A stretch of 64,000 nt of DNA from Streptomyces reniochalinae (lineage in GTDB: Bacteria > Actinomycetota > Actinomycetes > Streptomycetales > Streptomycetaceae). The stretch lies in contig NZ_QOIM01000040.1 of NCBI RefSeq assembly GCF_003323735.1, forward strand, positions 248,001 to 312,000, written 5' to 3'. This document shows positions 1 through 7,124 of this stretch, in pieces; the stretch's first letter is position 1; every line of letters starts with the position of its first letter. The position numbers and the translations under genes are program-made. The notes beneath the pieces were generated by a model. The model was not told the origin of the DNA. It ran no database searches and saw nothing but the letters and a program-made list of their open reading frames with translations.

Positions 1-989
1 TCTACGAGCTGTGCCAGGAGGCGCTGGAGTGCGGCGACAGCATCCGCCAGACCTTCGGCTACAGCGACGAGGACGCCTTCGCCGTCGGCCTCACCTGCGG
101 GGGCATCATCGACATCCTGGTCACCCCGGCGCGCGCCGGAACGCGGGCGCGCGCGGTGTTCACCGCCGCCGTCGCCGAAGCCGCCCAGCGCCGCACCGCC
201 GCGCTCGTCCGCCTCGTGGAGGGCCCCGACGAGCTGCTGGGCGGCGCGCTGTGGCTGGACGCCGAAGGGCAGCCCCACGGCGCCCTGGGCGGCGCGGCCG
301 AGCTGGACGCCACAGCCGTGGCAGAGGGCCGGGCCCTGCTGGACGCCGGCCGCACCGCGACCGTCACCGTCGGCGCCGACGGCAGCAGGTGCGGAGCGCC
401 GGTGACCCTGCTCGTCGAGTCGAGCGTCCCCGCGCCCCGCATGCTGGTGTTCGGCGCCATCGACTTCGCGGCCGCGCTGGTGCGGATCGGCACGTTCCTC
501 GGCTACCGGGTCACCGTGTGCGACGCGCGCCCCGTCTTCGCCACCGCCCGCCGCTTCCCCGACGCCGACGAGGTCGTCGTCGACTGGCCGCACCGCTACC
601 TCGACACCCAGGAGCTGGACGGCCGCACCGTCGTCTGCGTGCTCACCCACGACGCCAAGTTCGACGTGCCGCTGCTGGAGCGCGCGCTGCGGCTCCCGGT
701 GGCCTACGTCGGTGCCATGGGCTCGCGCCGCGCCCACCTGGAGCGGCTGGAGCGGCTGCGCGAGGCCGGGCTGACCGACGCCGAACTCGCCAGGCTGCGC
801 TCGCCCATCGGCCTCGACCTCGGCGCCAGGACGCCGCAGGAGACGGCGCTCTCGATCGCCGCGGAGATCGTCGCGGTGCGCCAGGGCGGCACCGGCGTGC
901 CCCTCAACGGCGCCCACACCCCCATCCACCACGACCGGGGCCCGGCCCCCGGCTCGCTCACGGGCGGCACGGACCGGGCGACGGGCTGA
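1..989 (+). CDS. xdhC: XdhC/CoxI family molybdenum cofactor maturation factor (5' end cut)
   Basis: The frame is open from base 3, so the start lies before the window; the stop is TGA at 987-989. The visible N-terminal part carries the XdhC_CoxI signature LTCGGIIDILVTP. The C-terminal half is a Rossmann-like XdhC_C domain (MLVFGAIDFAAALVRIGTFL, then a run ending VGAMGSRRAHLERL). XdhC proteins bind sulfurated molybdenum cofactor and insert it into xanthine dehydrogenase in the cytoplasm. This fits the purine-degradation genes that follow and the MobA-like nucleotidyltransferase at 35484-36155. The xdhA/xdhB genes are presumably upstream, outside the window. The family assignment is firm; the exact dehydrogenase served is inferred. 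Confidence 0.93.
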   Translation, partial: YELCQEALECGDSIRQTFGYSDEDAFAVGLTCGGIIDILVTPARAGTRARAVFTAAVAEAAQRRTAALVRLVEGPDELLGGALWLDAEGQPHGALGGAAELDATAVAEGRALLDAGRTATVTVGADGSRCGAPVTLLVESSVPAPRMLVFGAIDFAAALVRIGTFLGYRVTVCDARPVFATARRFPDADEVVVDWPHRYLDTQELDGRTVVCVLTHDAKFDVPLLERALRLPVAYVGAMGSRRAHLERLERLREAGLTDAELARLRSPIGLDLGARTPQETALSIAAEIVAVRQGGTGVPLNGAHTPIHHDRGPAPGSLTGGTDRATG

Positions 990-1010
990 ACCCGCCGACG
1001 GCGGACGGTG

Positions 1011-1226
1011 CTAGGGAGTGTCTTCAAAGTAGCGGCGTCCGCCCGGAGGGCGGGCCTGGCGGTGTCTGGTGCGTGCGCTCGCAAGGCGGAGGAGGGAGTC
1101 CCTGCGTGGGGGCACCTCCCGGGGCGAGCGAAGCCGAGCCCTGGGGGAAGCGGCGACCGACGACAACGCCGCGAGCGTGCGTGCCAGGCGCCGCCAGGCA
1201 GGCGGGACTTTGAAGACACGACCTAG
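1011..1226. repeat. MITE-like non-coding element, copy 1
   Basis: A 216-bp element whose ends are imperfect inverted repeats: CTAGGGAGTGTCTTCAAAGT on the left, and the reverse complement of CTAGGTCGTGTCTTCAAAGT on the right (18 of 20 match). CTAG lies at each outer edge. Further in, CCTGGCGGTGTCTGG faces its near-complement, so most of the element can fold on itself. It holds no convincing gene. A second copy of the same length sits at 38606-38821 with only three differences. The right-hand CTAG supplies the TAG stop codon of the adjacent minus-strand gene. It is probably a non-autonomous transposon moved in trans, although no transposase is in the window. Confidence 0.85.
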
Positions 1227-2197
1227 AGCAGTTTCACGTTCACCAGCAGCGCCCGGTGGTCCGTGCCCCGCAGGTCGAGGAACTTGCCGTCCACCGGCAC
1301 CATCTCCTCGCTGAGCAGCACGTGGTCGATCTGCGCGCCCAGCACCGGTGTGGTGCGGGTCGGCCACGTCGGTGTGCGCGAGTTGCCGAGCAGGCGGGCC
1401 GCGTCGTGCATGCCGGTGTCCAGGACGGCCCGGAATCCGGCGTGGTCCTGCGAGGAGTTGAAGTCGCCCGCGATCAGCGTCGGCAGCCTGCGGGCCGCGG
1501 CGTAGGAGCGCAGCCCGGCCAACTCGGACCGCCACGTGGCCGTGTCGCCTGGCGTGGGCGGCATCGGGTGCGCCACCTGGAGGGCGACCCGCTCGCCGTG
1601 GATGTCGGCGACGGCGCCCGGCATCGACAGCCGGCCGCTCACCTGGCCCCGGTCGTGCAGCGGGTAGACGCTCAGCAGCGCCGAGCCCCGCGCGCCGCCG
1701 TCCACCCCGGTGACGAGCCGGTGCGGGTACTCCTCGCGCAGCACGGAACCGTTCAGCGCCTTCGCGCACGGGTTGTCGCACTCCTGGACGGCCACCAGCT
1801 GCGGACGCTCCCTGCGCACCGTCTCCACCAGGTCCCGCGTCGCCCCGCCGTACTTGAGGTTGGCCGTCAGAACCCGGAACTGCGCCTTGCCGGCCAGGCC
1901 CGCGGCCCCGTCCGGCGCCGGCGGCCCGTAAGGACGCAGGAACCAGCCCGTGCCCGCCAGAACCACCAGCGCCCACACCAGCACCAGCCACCGCCGGGCC
2001 AGCGCCGCGCCCACCAGCGCCAGCCAGGCGGGCACCAGGAACCACGGCAGGAACGCCAGCAGCTGCGGCACCGGGGTCGGCCCGTCCTCGTCCGCCGCGC
2101 GGAAACCCAACGGCACGCTGAGGACGAGGAGCGTCAGCGCGCACAGTGCCGCGACGAAGGGGTGCCGGCGCCGCCCCGCGGGCGCACCGTCCGCCAC
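1223..2197 (-). CDS. membrane-anchored endonuclease/exonuclease/phosphatase family protein
   Basis: About 324 aa from a GTG at 2197, chosen because AGGGAG lies 6 nt upstream; the frame stays open further upstream but without typical coding content. Three hydrophobic segments occupy roughly residues 10-85, then a DNase I-like (EEP) domain. The fold's metal and catalytic motifs are visible: LTANLKYGG, VQECDNPC, GDFNSSQDH, IDHVL and a terminal GTDHRALL. The catalytic domain is expected outside the membrane. The substrate (nucleic acid, phospholipid or other phosphoester) cannot be told from sequence. The stop codon TAG falls inside the terminal CTAG of the neighbouring repeat, so the insertion may have set the present C-terminus. 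Confidence 0.85.
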   Translation of the reverse strand: MADGAPAGRRRHPFVAALCALTLLVLSVPLGFRAADEDGPTPVPQLLAFLPWFLVPAWLALVGAALARRWLVLVWALVVLAGTGWFLRPYGPPAPDGAAGLAGKAQFRVLTANLKYGGATRDLVETVRRERPQLVAVQECDNPCAKALNGSVLREEYPHRLVTGVDGGARGSALLSVYPLHDRGQVSGRLSMPGAVADIHGERVALQVAHPMPPTPGDTATWRSELAGLRSYAAARRLPTLIAGDFNSSQDHAGFRAVLDTGMHDAARLLGNSRTPTWPTRTTPVLGAQIDHVLLSEEMVPVDGKFLDLRGTDHRALLVNVKLL

Positions 2198-2357
2198 TCC
2201 CCGCTCCCTGTCCGTCCTCGCCCCCGTGTACACGTCCCCGATGATGCCGCACCTCCTGTCACGTTGGGGTAAGCCCCCGCCCGGGGGTGGTGCGCGCGCG
2301 GGTGTACCTCCACGATGGGCTCCCAGCACTTCCGGCCCCCGCTGACCAGGAGGGAAC

Positions 2358-4043
2358 ATGATCCCGTCCACGCCCACCGAGGCCTTCCGCGCCGCCCGCG
2401 ACACGCTGCTGACGCACCGGACGGACTACGAGGCCGCGCGCGCCGCCTTCACCTGGCCACGGCCCGAGCACTTCAACTGGGCGCTGGACTGGTTCGACCG
2501 GATCGCCGAGGGCAACGACCGGCTCGCCCTGCACATCGTGGAGGAGGACGCCACCGAGCGGCGCGTCACCTTCGCGCAGATGCGGGAGCGCTCGAACCGG
2601 GTCGCCAACTGGCTGCGCGGCCGCGGCGTCGTCCCCGGTGACCGCGTCATCGTCATGCTGGGCAACCAGGTCGAACTCTGGGAGACCCTGCTGGCTCTGA
2701 TGAAACTGCGCGCCGTCGTCATCCCCGCGACCCCGCAGCTGGGCCCGCGCGACCTCACCGACCGCGTCACGCGCGGCGAGGCCCGCCACGTCGTGGCCCG
2801 CGCCGCGGACACCGGCAAGTTCGCCGAGGTGGCCGGCGACTACACGCGCGTCGCCGTGGGCAGCGGCGGCACGCCCGAGGCCGGCTGGCTCGCCTACGAG
2901 GACGCGTACGAGGCCGACGGCGCCTTCGACCCGCGGGGCGTCACCCGCGCGGACGACACCCTGCTGCTGTACTTCACCTCGGGGACGACCGCCCTGCCCA
3001 AACTGGTGGAGCACACGCACGTCTCCTACCCGGTGGGACACCTTTCGACCATGTACTGGATCGGGCTGCGCCCCGGCGACGTGCACCTCAACATCTCCTC
3101 GCCGGGGTGGGCCAAGCACGCCTGGTCCAACTTCTTCGCCCCCTGGAATGCCGAGGCGACCATCTTCATCCACAACTACACGCGCTTCGACGCGGGCCGC
3201 CTCATGGCCGAGATGGAACGCGGCGGCGTCACCAGTTTCTGCGCACCGCCCACCGTCTGGCGCATGCTCATCCAGGCAGACCTGGGCAAGCTCGCGGCCG
3301 TACCGCGCGAGGTCGTCGCCGCGGGGGAGCCCCTCAACCCGGAAGTCATCGAACACGTGCGCCGCGTCTGGGGCGTGACCATCCGCGACGGCTTCGGCCA
3401 GACCGAGACGGCCGTCCAGGTCGCCAACACCCCGGGCCAGGTTCTCAAGACAGGATCCATGGGCCGCCCCACCCCGGGCTTCGACGTCACCCTCCTCGAC
3501 CCCGTCACTGGCGAGGCGGGTGTCGACGAGGGCGAGATCTGCCTCGACCTCGCCGGGTCCCCGGTCGGCCTGATGCGGGGCTACCACGGCGACACCGAGC
3601 GCACCGAGCGGGCCATGGCGGACGGCTACTACCGCACCGGCGACATCGGCTCACGCGACGCGGACGGCTACCTCACCTACGTGGGCCGCTCCGACGACGT
3701 CTTCAAGGCCAGCGACTACAAGATCTCCCCCTTCGAGGTGGAGAGCGTCCTGCTGGAGCACGAGGCCGTCGCCGAGGCGGCCGTCGTACCGTCGCCCGAT
3801 CCGGTGCGGCTCGCGGTGCCGAAGGCGTACGTCGTGCTGGCGGACGGCTACGCGGCCGACGCGCAGACGGCGCGCGTGCTGTTCGCGCACTGCCGCGAGC
3901 GGCTCGCCCCCTACAAGCGTGTGCGCGTCGTCGAGTTCGCCGAGCTCCCCAAGACGATCTCCGGCAAGATCCGCCGCGTCGAACTGCGCGCGCACGCGGC
4001 CGGGGAGACGGGCACCCCCGGGGTGGAGCACCGCGACGGCTGA
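2358..4043 (+). CDS. acyl-CoA synthetase, medium-chain (ACSM) type
   Basis: 561 aa, ATG preceded by AGGAGGGAAC. It is an AMP-forming (ANL superfamily) enzyme: P-loop-like YFTSGTTALPK at about residue 208, GFGQTE at about 346, YRTGD at about 425, hinge region GRSDDVFKASDYKI, and the C-terminal PKTISGKIRR with the catalytic Lys. Family members activate carboxylic acids to acyl-CoA through an acyl-adenylate. The SDDVFKASDYKISPFEVE block is typical of the medium-chain/acetate-like branch, but the exact acid is unknown. The gene stands alone, divergent from the preceding gene and convergent with the next, with a terminator hairpin after it. Confidence 0.9.
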   Translation: MIPSTPTEAFRAARDTLLTHRTDYEAARAAFTWPRPEHFNWALDWFDRIAEGNDRLALHIVEEDATERRVTFAQMRERSNRVANWLRGRGVVPGDRVIVMLGNQVELWETLLALMKLRAVVIPATPQLGPRDLTDRVTRGEARHVVARAADTGKFAEVAGDYTRVAVGSGGTPEAGWLAYEDAYEADGAFDPRGVTRADDTLLLYFTSGTTALPKLVEHTHVSYPVGHLSTMYWIGLRPGDVHLNISSPGWAKHAWSNFFAPWNAEATIFIHNYTRFDAGRLMAEMERGGVTSFCAPPTVWRMLIQADLGKLAAVPREVVAAGEPLNPEVIEHVRRVWGVTIRDGFGQTETAVQVANTPGQVLKTGSMGRPTPGFDVTLLDPVTGEAGVDEGEICLDLAGSPVGLMRGYHGDTERTERAMADGYYRTGDIGSRDADGYLTYVGRSDDVFKASDYKISPFEVESVLLEHEAVAEAAVVPSPDPVRLAVPKAYVVLADGYAADAQTARVLFAHCRERLAPYKRVRVVEFAELPKTISGKIRRVELRAHAAGETGTPGVEHRDG

Positions 4044-4076
4044 GATCCAGTGCGTTCTTTCACGGTCCGGCCCCCG

Positions 4077-4099
4077 CCCCCGATCGCAGCGATCGGGGG
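4077..4099. terminator. bidirectional terminator hairpin
   Basis: Perfect 10-bp stem CCCCCGATCG/CGATCGGGGG with a CAG loop, placed between two convergent genes ending at 4043 (+) and 4144 (-). No clear T-tract, as is common in this GC-rich background. Confidence 0.6.
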
Positions 4100-4143
4100 A
4101 GGGGGCGGAGCCTCCCGGAGGAAACGGTGGAAGTGGGGTCGCT

Positions 4144-4863
4144 TCAGCGGCGTGTGCGCAGCAGGTGCTGGGCCGCTTCGTTGATGGCGCTCGGTGTTCC
4201 GGTGAGGTCGAGGACGAACAGCGGGAGGGCGAGCGCCTCGGCCCGGGCCCGCGCGTCGGGCGCGTACCCGGCAAGGGCGAAGCACACGGCTTCCACGGAG
4301 TCGTTGAGCCCGGTGAGCCACAGGGTCTCCACCTCGCGCACCCCGGTCGGCGTGGTGGAGGGGTCGACGTGGGCGACGACCCGTGCACCCCGCACGTCGA
4401 CCCCCGAGGCCGGGATCCGCTCGGCGACCCGCACCCCCTCGAACCCGAGCCACCGCAGGTACTGCGCGGCGGCGTTCTTGGCGTCGTGCGCCGTGCGGAT
4501 GGTGACGGGTCTGAACGGCGGCCGTACCACCGGCGTCCCGGGCGCGGCGGGCGCCGCCACCGGGGGCGGCCCGGTGGTGGCGCCTTCGCGCGCCGGGGCG
4601 CCGGCGCGGGCGACCGGCACCCGCAGTGTGGTGCCGCAGCCGCAGCCCAACTCCGGCTGCGGCCACTCGTCGACGCGCCCGCACGCCGGGCACCGTACGG
4701 AGATCCAGGAGCCCGCCCAGGTGCGGTGGCGCACCTGGGTCGCGGAGGCGGTGGCGAGCAGGGGCAGCGCGATCGGAGCGCCGCATCCGCAGGGGTACAC
4801 CGGGGCCGCGTAGTGGTGCTCGCGACGGCACACGGGGCAGCGCACAAGCACACTTTCAGCCAT
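4144..4863 (-). CDS. zinc-ribbon protein with degenerate Mrr-like (restriction endonuclease-fold) domain
   Basis: 239 aa from the ATG at 4863 (MAESVLVRCPVC); longer upstream frames lack coding character. The N-terminal ~85 residues contain paired CPxC and CGC motifs (CPVC...CGCG, CPACG...CGCG) that look like two zinc ribbons. An Ala/Pro linker follows. The C-terminal ~115 residues have the pattern of the Mrr_cat/restriction-endonuclease fold: AAAQYLRWLGFEGV, then ASGVDVRG, a strand VVAHVD, and PLFVLDLTG. In active nucleases the strand after GVDV normally carries an E/Q-x-K pair; here it reads H-V-D, so catalysis is doubtful. Function unknown. The fold call is by eye and moderate. Confidence 0.6.
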   Translation of the reverse strand: MAESVLVRCPVCRREHHYAAPVYPCGCGAPIALPLLATASATQVRHRTWAGSWISVRCPACGRVDEWPQPELGCGCGTTLRVPVARAGAPAREGATTGPPPVAAPAAPGTPVVRPPFRPVTIRTAHDAKNAAAQYLRWLGFEGVRVAERIPASGVDVRGARVVAHVDPSTTPTGVREVETLWLTGLNDSVEAVCFALAGYAPDARARAEALALPLFVLDLTGTPSAINEAAQHLLRTRR

Positions 4864-5151
4864 CGTTCGGGCTCCAGCAGGTCGTCCGGCACTTCGCCGG
4901 TCACGGCACGATTCCCCCCATCGTGCCCCAGCCCCGCCCTGATCGTCACCGGCCGTTCCGGTCGCCGGTGTCGCGCGGTGGGGGCCGCTGTCGCGCGGTG
5001 CCCGCCGTGCGGGAGGATGACACGAGGATGCCCCCGCGCGGGACGGCCACCCCTCATCAACTGGACCGTCCCGCACGGGGGCGCGCACGGACCGACCTCC
5101 CAATCGGTCCCGTACGCCGCTCATGGTGCGGCTGGCGCGGAGCGCGGGTGC

Positions 5152-6624
5152 TCAGCCCTCCTGCAGCTCGCGGACCGCCTCTTCGACGCGCTTGCCGTAC
5201 TCCGGATCCGCGGCGGCGAAGTGGGCGATGTTCTTCTCGACGACGTCCTCGCGCGAGACCTGCGAGAGGCCGCCGGCGATGTTGGCGACCAGACGGTTCT
5301 TCTCCTCCTCGGACATCAGCCGGTAGAGCTCGCCGGCCTGGAAGAAGTCGTCGTCCTTGGTGTGCTGCGGCGCCTCGTGGGTGCCCCAGTGGCCGGTCAC
5401 CGGCTGCGGCGCGGACAGCGGGGCGCCGGTCTCGACGGGGCCGCCGTAGGAGTTGGGCTCGTAGTTCTTGGCGTGGCGGTCGTAGGCGTTGGTGGCCATC
5501 AGGCCGTCGCGGCCGTAGTTGTTGGCGCCCGTCGCCACGGCCTTCGGCGCGTTGACCGCGAGCTGGGTGTGGTTGACGCCGAGCCGGTAGCGGTGCGCGT
5601 CCGCGTAGGCGAACAGCCGGCCCTGGAGCATCTTGTCCGGCGAGGGGCCGATGCCGGGCACGAAGTTGTTCGGCGAGAACGCGGACTGCTCGACCTCGGC
5701 GAAGACGTTGTCCGGGTTGCGGTCCAGCACCAGGCGGCCCACGCGGATGAGCGGGTGGTCCTTGTGCGGCCAGATCTTGGTCAGGTCGAACGGGTTGAAG
5801 CGGTAGTCGGCCGCCTCCGCCGCGGGCATGACCTGGACGTACAGCGTCCAGGACGGGTAGACGCCGCGCTCGATCGACTGGAGCAGGTCGGTCTGGTGGC
5901 TGTTGGGGTCGGAGCCCGACAGCTCGGCGCCCTGCTCGGCGGACAGGCAGCGGATGCCCTGGTTCGTCTTGAAGTGGTACTTGACGAAGAAGGTCTCGCC
6001 CTCCGCGTTGGTCCACTGGTAGGTGTGCGAGCCGTAGCCGTTCATGTGGCGGTAGGAGGCCGGGATGCCGCGGTCGCCCATCAGCCAGGTGACCTGGTGG
6101 GTCGCCTCGGGCGAGTTGGCCCAGAAGTCCCAGACGTTGTCGGGCTCCTGCTTGCCGGTGAACGGGTCGCGCTTCTGCGAGTGGATGAAGTCGGGGAACT
6201 TCAGCGGATCCTTGATGAAGAAGACCGGGGTGTTGTTGCCGACGAGGTCGTAGTTGCCCTCCTCGGTGTAGAACTTCAGGGCGAAGCCGCGCGGGTCACG
6301 GGCCGCGTCGGGGCCGCCGAGGCTGTCGGCGACGGTGGAGAAGCGGGCGAACGTCTCGGTGCGGCGGCCGACCTCACCGAGGAAGTGGGCGCTGGTGTAG
6401 GCGCTGACGTCGTCCGTCACCTCGAAGTAGCCGTACGCGCCGGAGCCGCGGGCGTGCACCACGCGCTCCGGGATCCGCTCCCGGTTGAACCGCGCCAGCT
6501 TCTCCAGCAGGTGCTGGTCCTGGAGGAGGAGCGGGCCACCGATGCCGGCGGAGGTGGAGTTCTGGTTGTCGGCGACGGGCGCACCCGCCTCGGTGGTCAG
6601 CGTGGGCTTCGACGACTTCGACAT
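5152..6624 (-). CDS. katA: monofunctional catalase
   Basis: 490 aa from the ATG at 6624, with AGGAAGG 7 nt upstream; an in-frame ATG 48 nt earlier lacks a good ribosome site. It is a small-subunit (clade 3 type) haem catalase: distal His in VVHARGSGAYGYFEVT, the Asn region GNNTPVFFIKD, and the proximal haem-Tyr motif RLFAYADAHRYRLG. It converts hydrogen peroxide to water and oxygen in the cytoplasm. The promoter carries the same 17-bp palindrome as the uricase operon, suggesting it is expressed with urate oxidase, which produces peroxide. A weak 7-bp hairpin at 5089-5110 may end the transcript. Confidence 0.96.
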   Translation of the reverse strand: MSKSSKPTLTTEAGAPVADNQNSTSAGIGGPLLLQDQHLLEKLARFNRERIPERVVHARGSGAYGYFEVTDDVSAYTSAHFLGEVGRRTETFARFSTVADSLGGPDAARDPRGFALKFYTEEGNYDLVGNNTPVFFIKDPLKFPDFIHSQKRDPFTGKQEPDNVWDFWANSPEATHQVTWLMGDRGIPASYRHMNGYGSHTYQWTNAEGETFFVKYHFKTNQGIRCLSAEQGAELSGSDPNSHQTDLLQSIERGVYPSWTLYVQVMPAAEAADYRFNPFDLTKIWPHKDHPLIRVGRLVLDRNPDNVFAEVEQSAFSPNNFVPGIGPSPDKMLQGRLFAYADAHRYRLGVNHTQLAVNAPKAVATGANNYGRDGLMATNAYDRHAKNYEPNSYGGPVETGAPLSAPQPVTGHWGTHEAPQHTKDDDFFQAGELYRLMSEEEKNRLVANIAGGLSQVSREDVVEKNIAHFAAADPEYGKRVEEAVRELQEG

Positions 6625-6661
6625 GGACGACCTTCCTGGGGCGTGTTTCGCGGAAAACAGT

Positions 6662-6715
6662 TTCCGCATCATGGAGCGTAGGGAGGCCCGCAGGGCGAGT
6701 CAACAGTTTGTTGAA
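6662..6715 (-). promoter_or_regulatory. katA promoter with TTCAACA palindrome over the -35 box
   Basis: On the minus strand, TTGACT (6698-6703) and TACGCT (6675-6680) are separated by exactly 17 nt. The palindrome TTCAACAAACTGTTGAC (6699-6715) overlaps the -35 box. The identical 17-mer sits in the same position at the uraD promoter. Downstream of the -10 lies TTCCGCATCATGGAG (6662-6676), a match to the second operator type found at hyi, aceB and allR. Binding proteins are not known from sequence. Confidence 0.65.
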
Positions 6716-6826
6716 ATTTTGGCGCGGGGGAAACCCGTAGGACGGCGACACGGCCGGAAACCCGCCGCTTCCCGGGTCTTGTCCGCCCCTGTCCGCCGCT
6801 CATATCGTCCTCGGGTCGCGACGCAC

Positions 6827-6848
6827 GCACGTGCTGACCGCACGTGCT
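6827..6848 (+). promoter_or_regulatory. paired GCACGTGCT boxes upstream of the lanthipeptide precursor
   Basis: Two direct copies of GCACGTGCT (6827-6835 and 6840-6848), 13 bp apart start to start, each containing the palindrome GCACGTGC. They end 32 bp before the precursor start. A possible promoter TTGTCC-N18-TATCGT lies just upstream. Possible regulator-binding sites; not tied to a known factor. Confidence 0.4.
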
Positions 6849-6880
6849 CAAGGGAACATGACGCTTTCACGGGAGAAACC

Positions 6881-7036
6881 ATGGAAACGCTGTCAGAGTT
6901 CACGCCACGCGAGGCCGGGGCCCTCCCGGCGGAGCCGCAGACCTCCTTCGCCGACACCGACATGAGCACCGCGGCGGCGGACCGCTGCCCGATCAGCATG
7001 TGCGTCGACCACTGCGTCGGCACCCAGACCGGCTGA
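6881..7036 (+). CDS. putative class IV lanthipeptide precursor
   Basis: 51 aa, ATG with GGGAGA 5 nt upstream. The N-terminal ~28 residues are acidic and Cys-free (METLSEFTPREAGALP...), as expected of a leader. The C-terminal ~22 residues hold three Cys (36, 41, 45) and dehydratable Ser/Thr (Ser29, Thr30, Ser39, Thr48, Thr50), ending in HCVGTQTG. The gene lies 88 nt before a LanL-type synthetase on the same strand. Up to three (methyl)lanthionine rings are possible. The precursor call rests on size, composition and position; the cleavage site and ring pattern are unknown. I do not recognise the core peptide. Confidence 0.72.
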   Translation: METLSEFTPREAGALPAEPQTSFADTDMSTAAADRCPISMCVDHCVGTQTG

Positions 7037-7054
7037 CCGCACGGCCCGCAGGAC

Positions 7055-7074
7055 CGGCGGCCCCCGGGCCGCCG
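7055..7074 (+). terminator. attenuator-like hairpin between precursor and synthetase genes
   Basis: CGGCGGCCC facing GGGCCGCCG with a very small loop, just after the precursor stop. Such hairpins often reduce read-through from a RiPP precursor gene into its enzyme gene; that role here is inferred. Confidence 0.45.
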
Positions 7075-7124
7075 CTGAGCGCCGCTGACTGCTGAGGGAC
7101 CAACGCCTTGGGGGAGTCGGGTCG

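Noticed and set aside
3919..6681. 920-aa plus-strand open frame
   Set aside because: Antisense to the zinc-ribbon and catalase genes, low-complexity Val/Gly/Arg sequence, crosses unrelated genes.
6485..6880. N-terminal extension of the lanthipeptide precursor frame
   Set aside because: It would run antisense through the catalase start and promoter; the ATG at 6881 has its own ribosome site and gives a typical leader.
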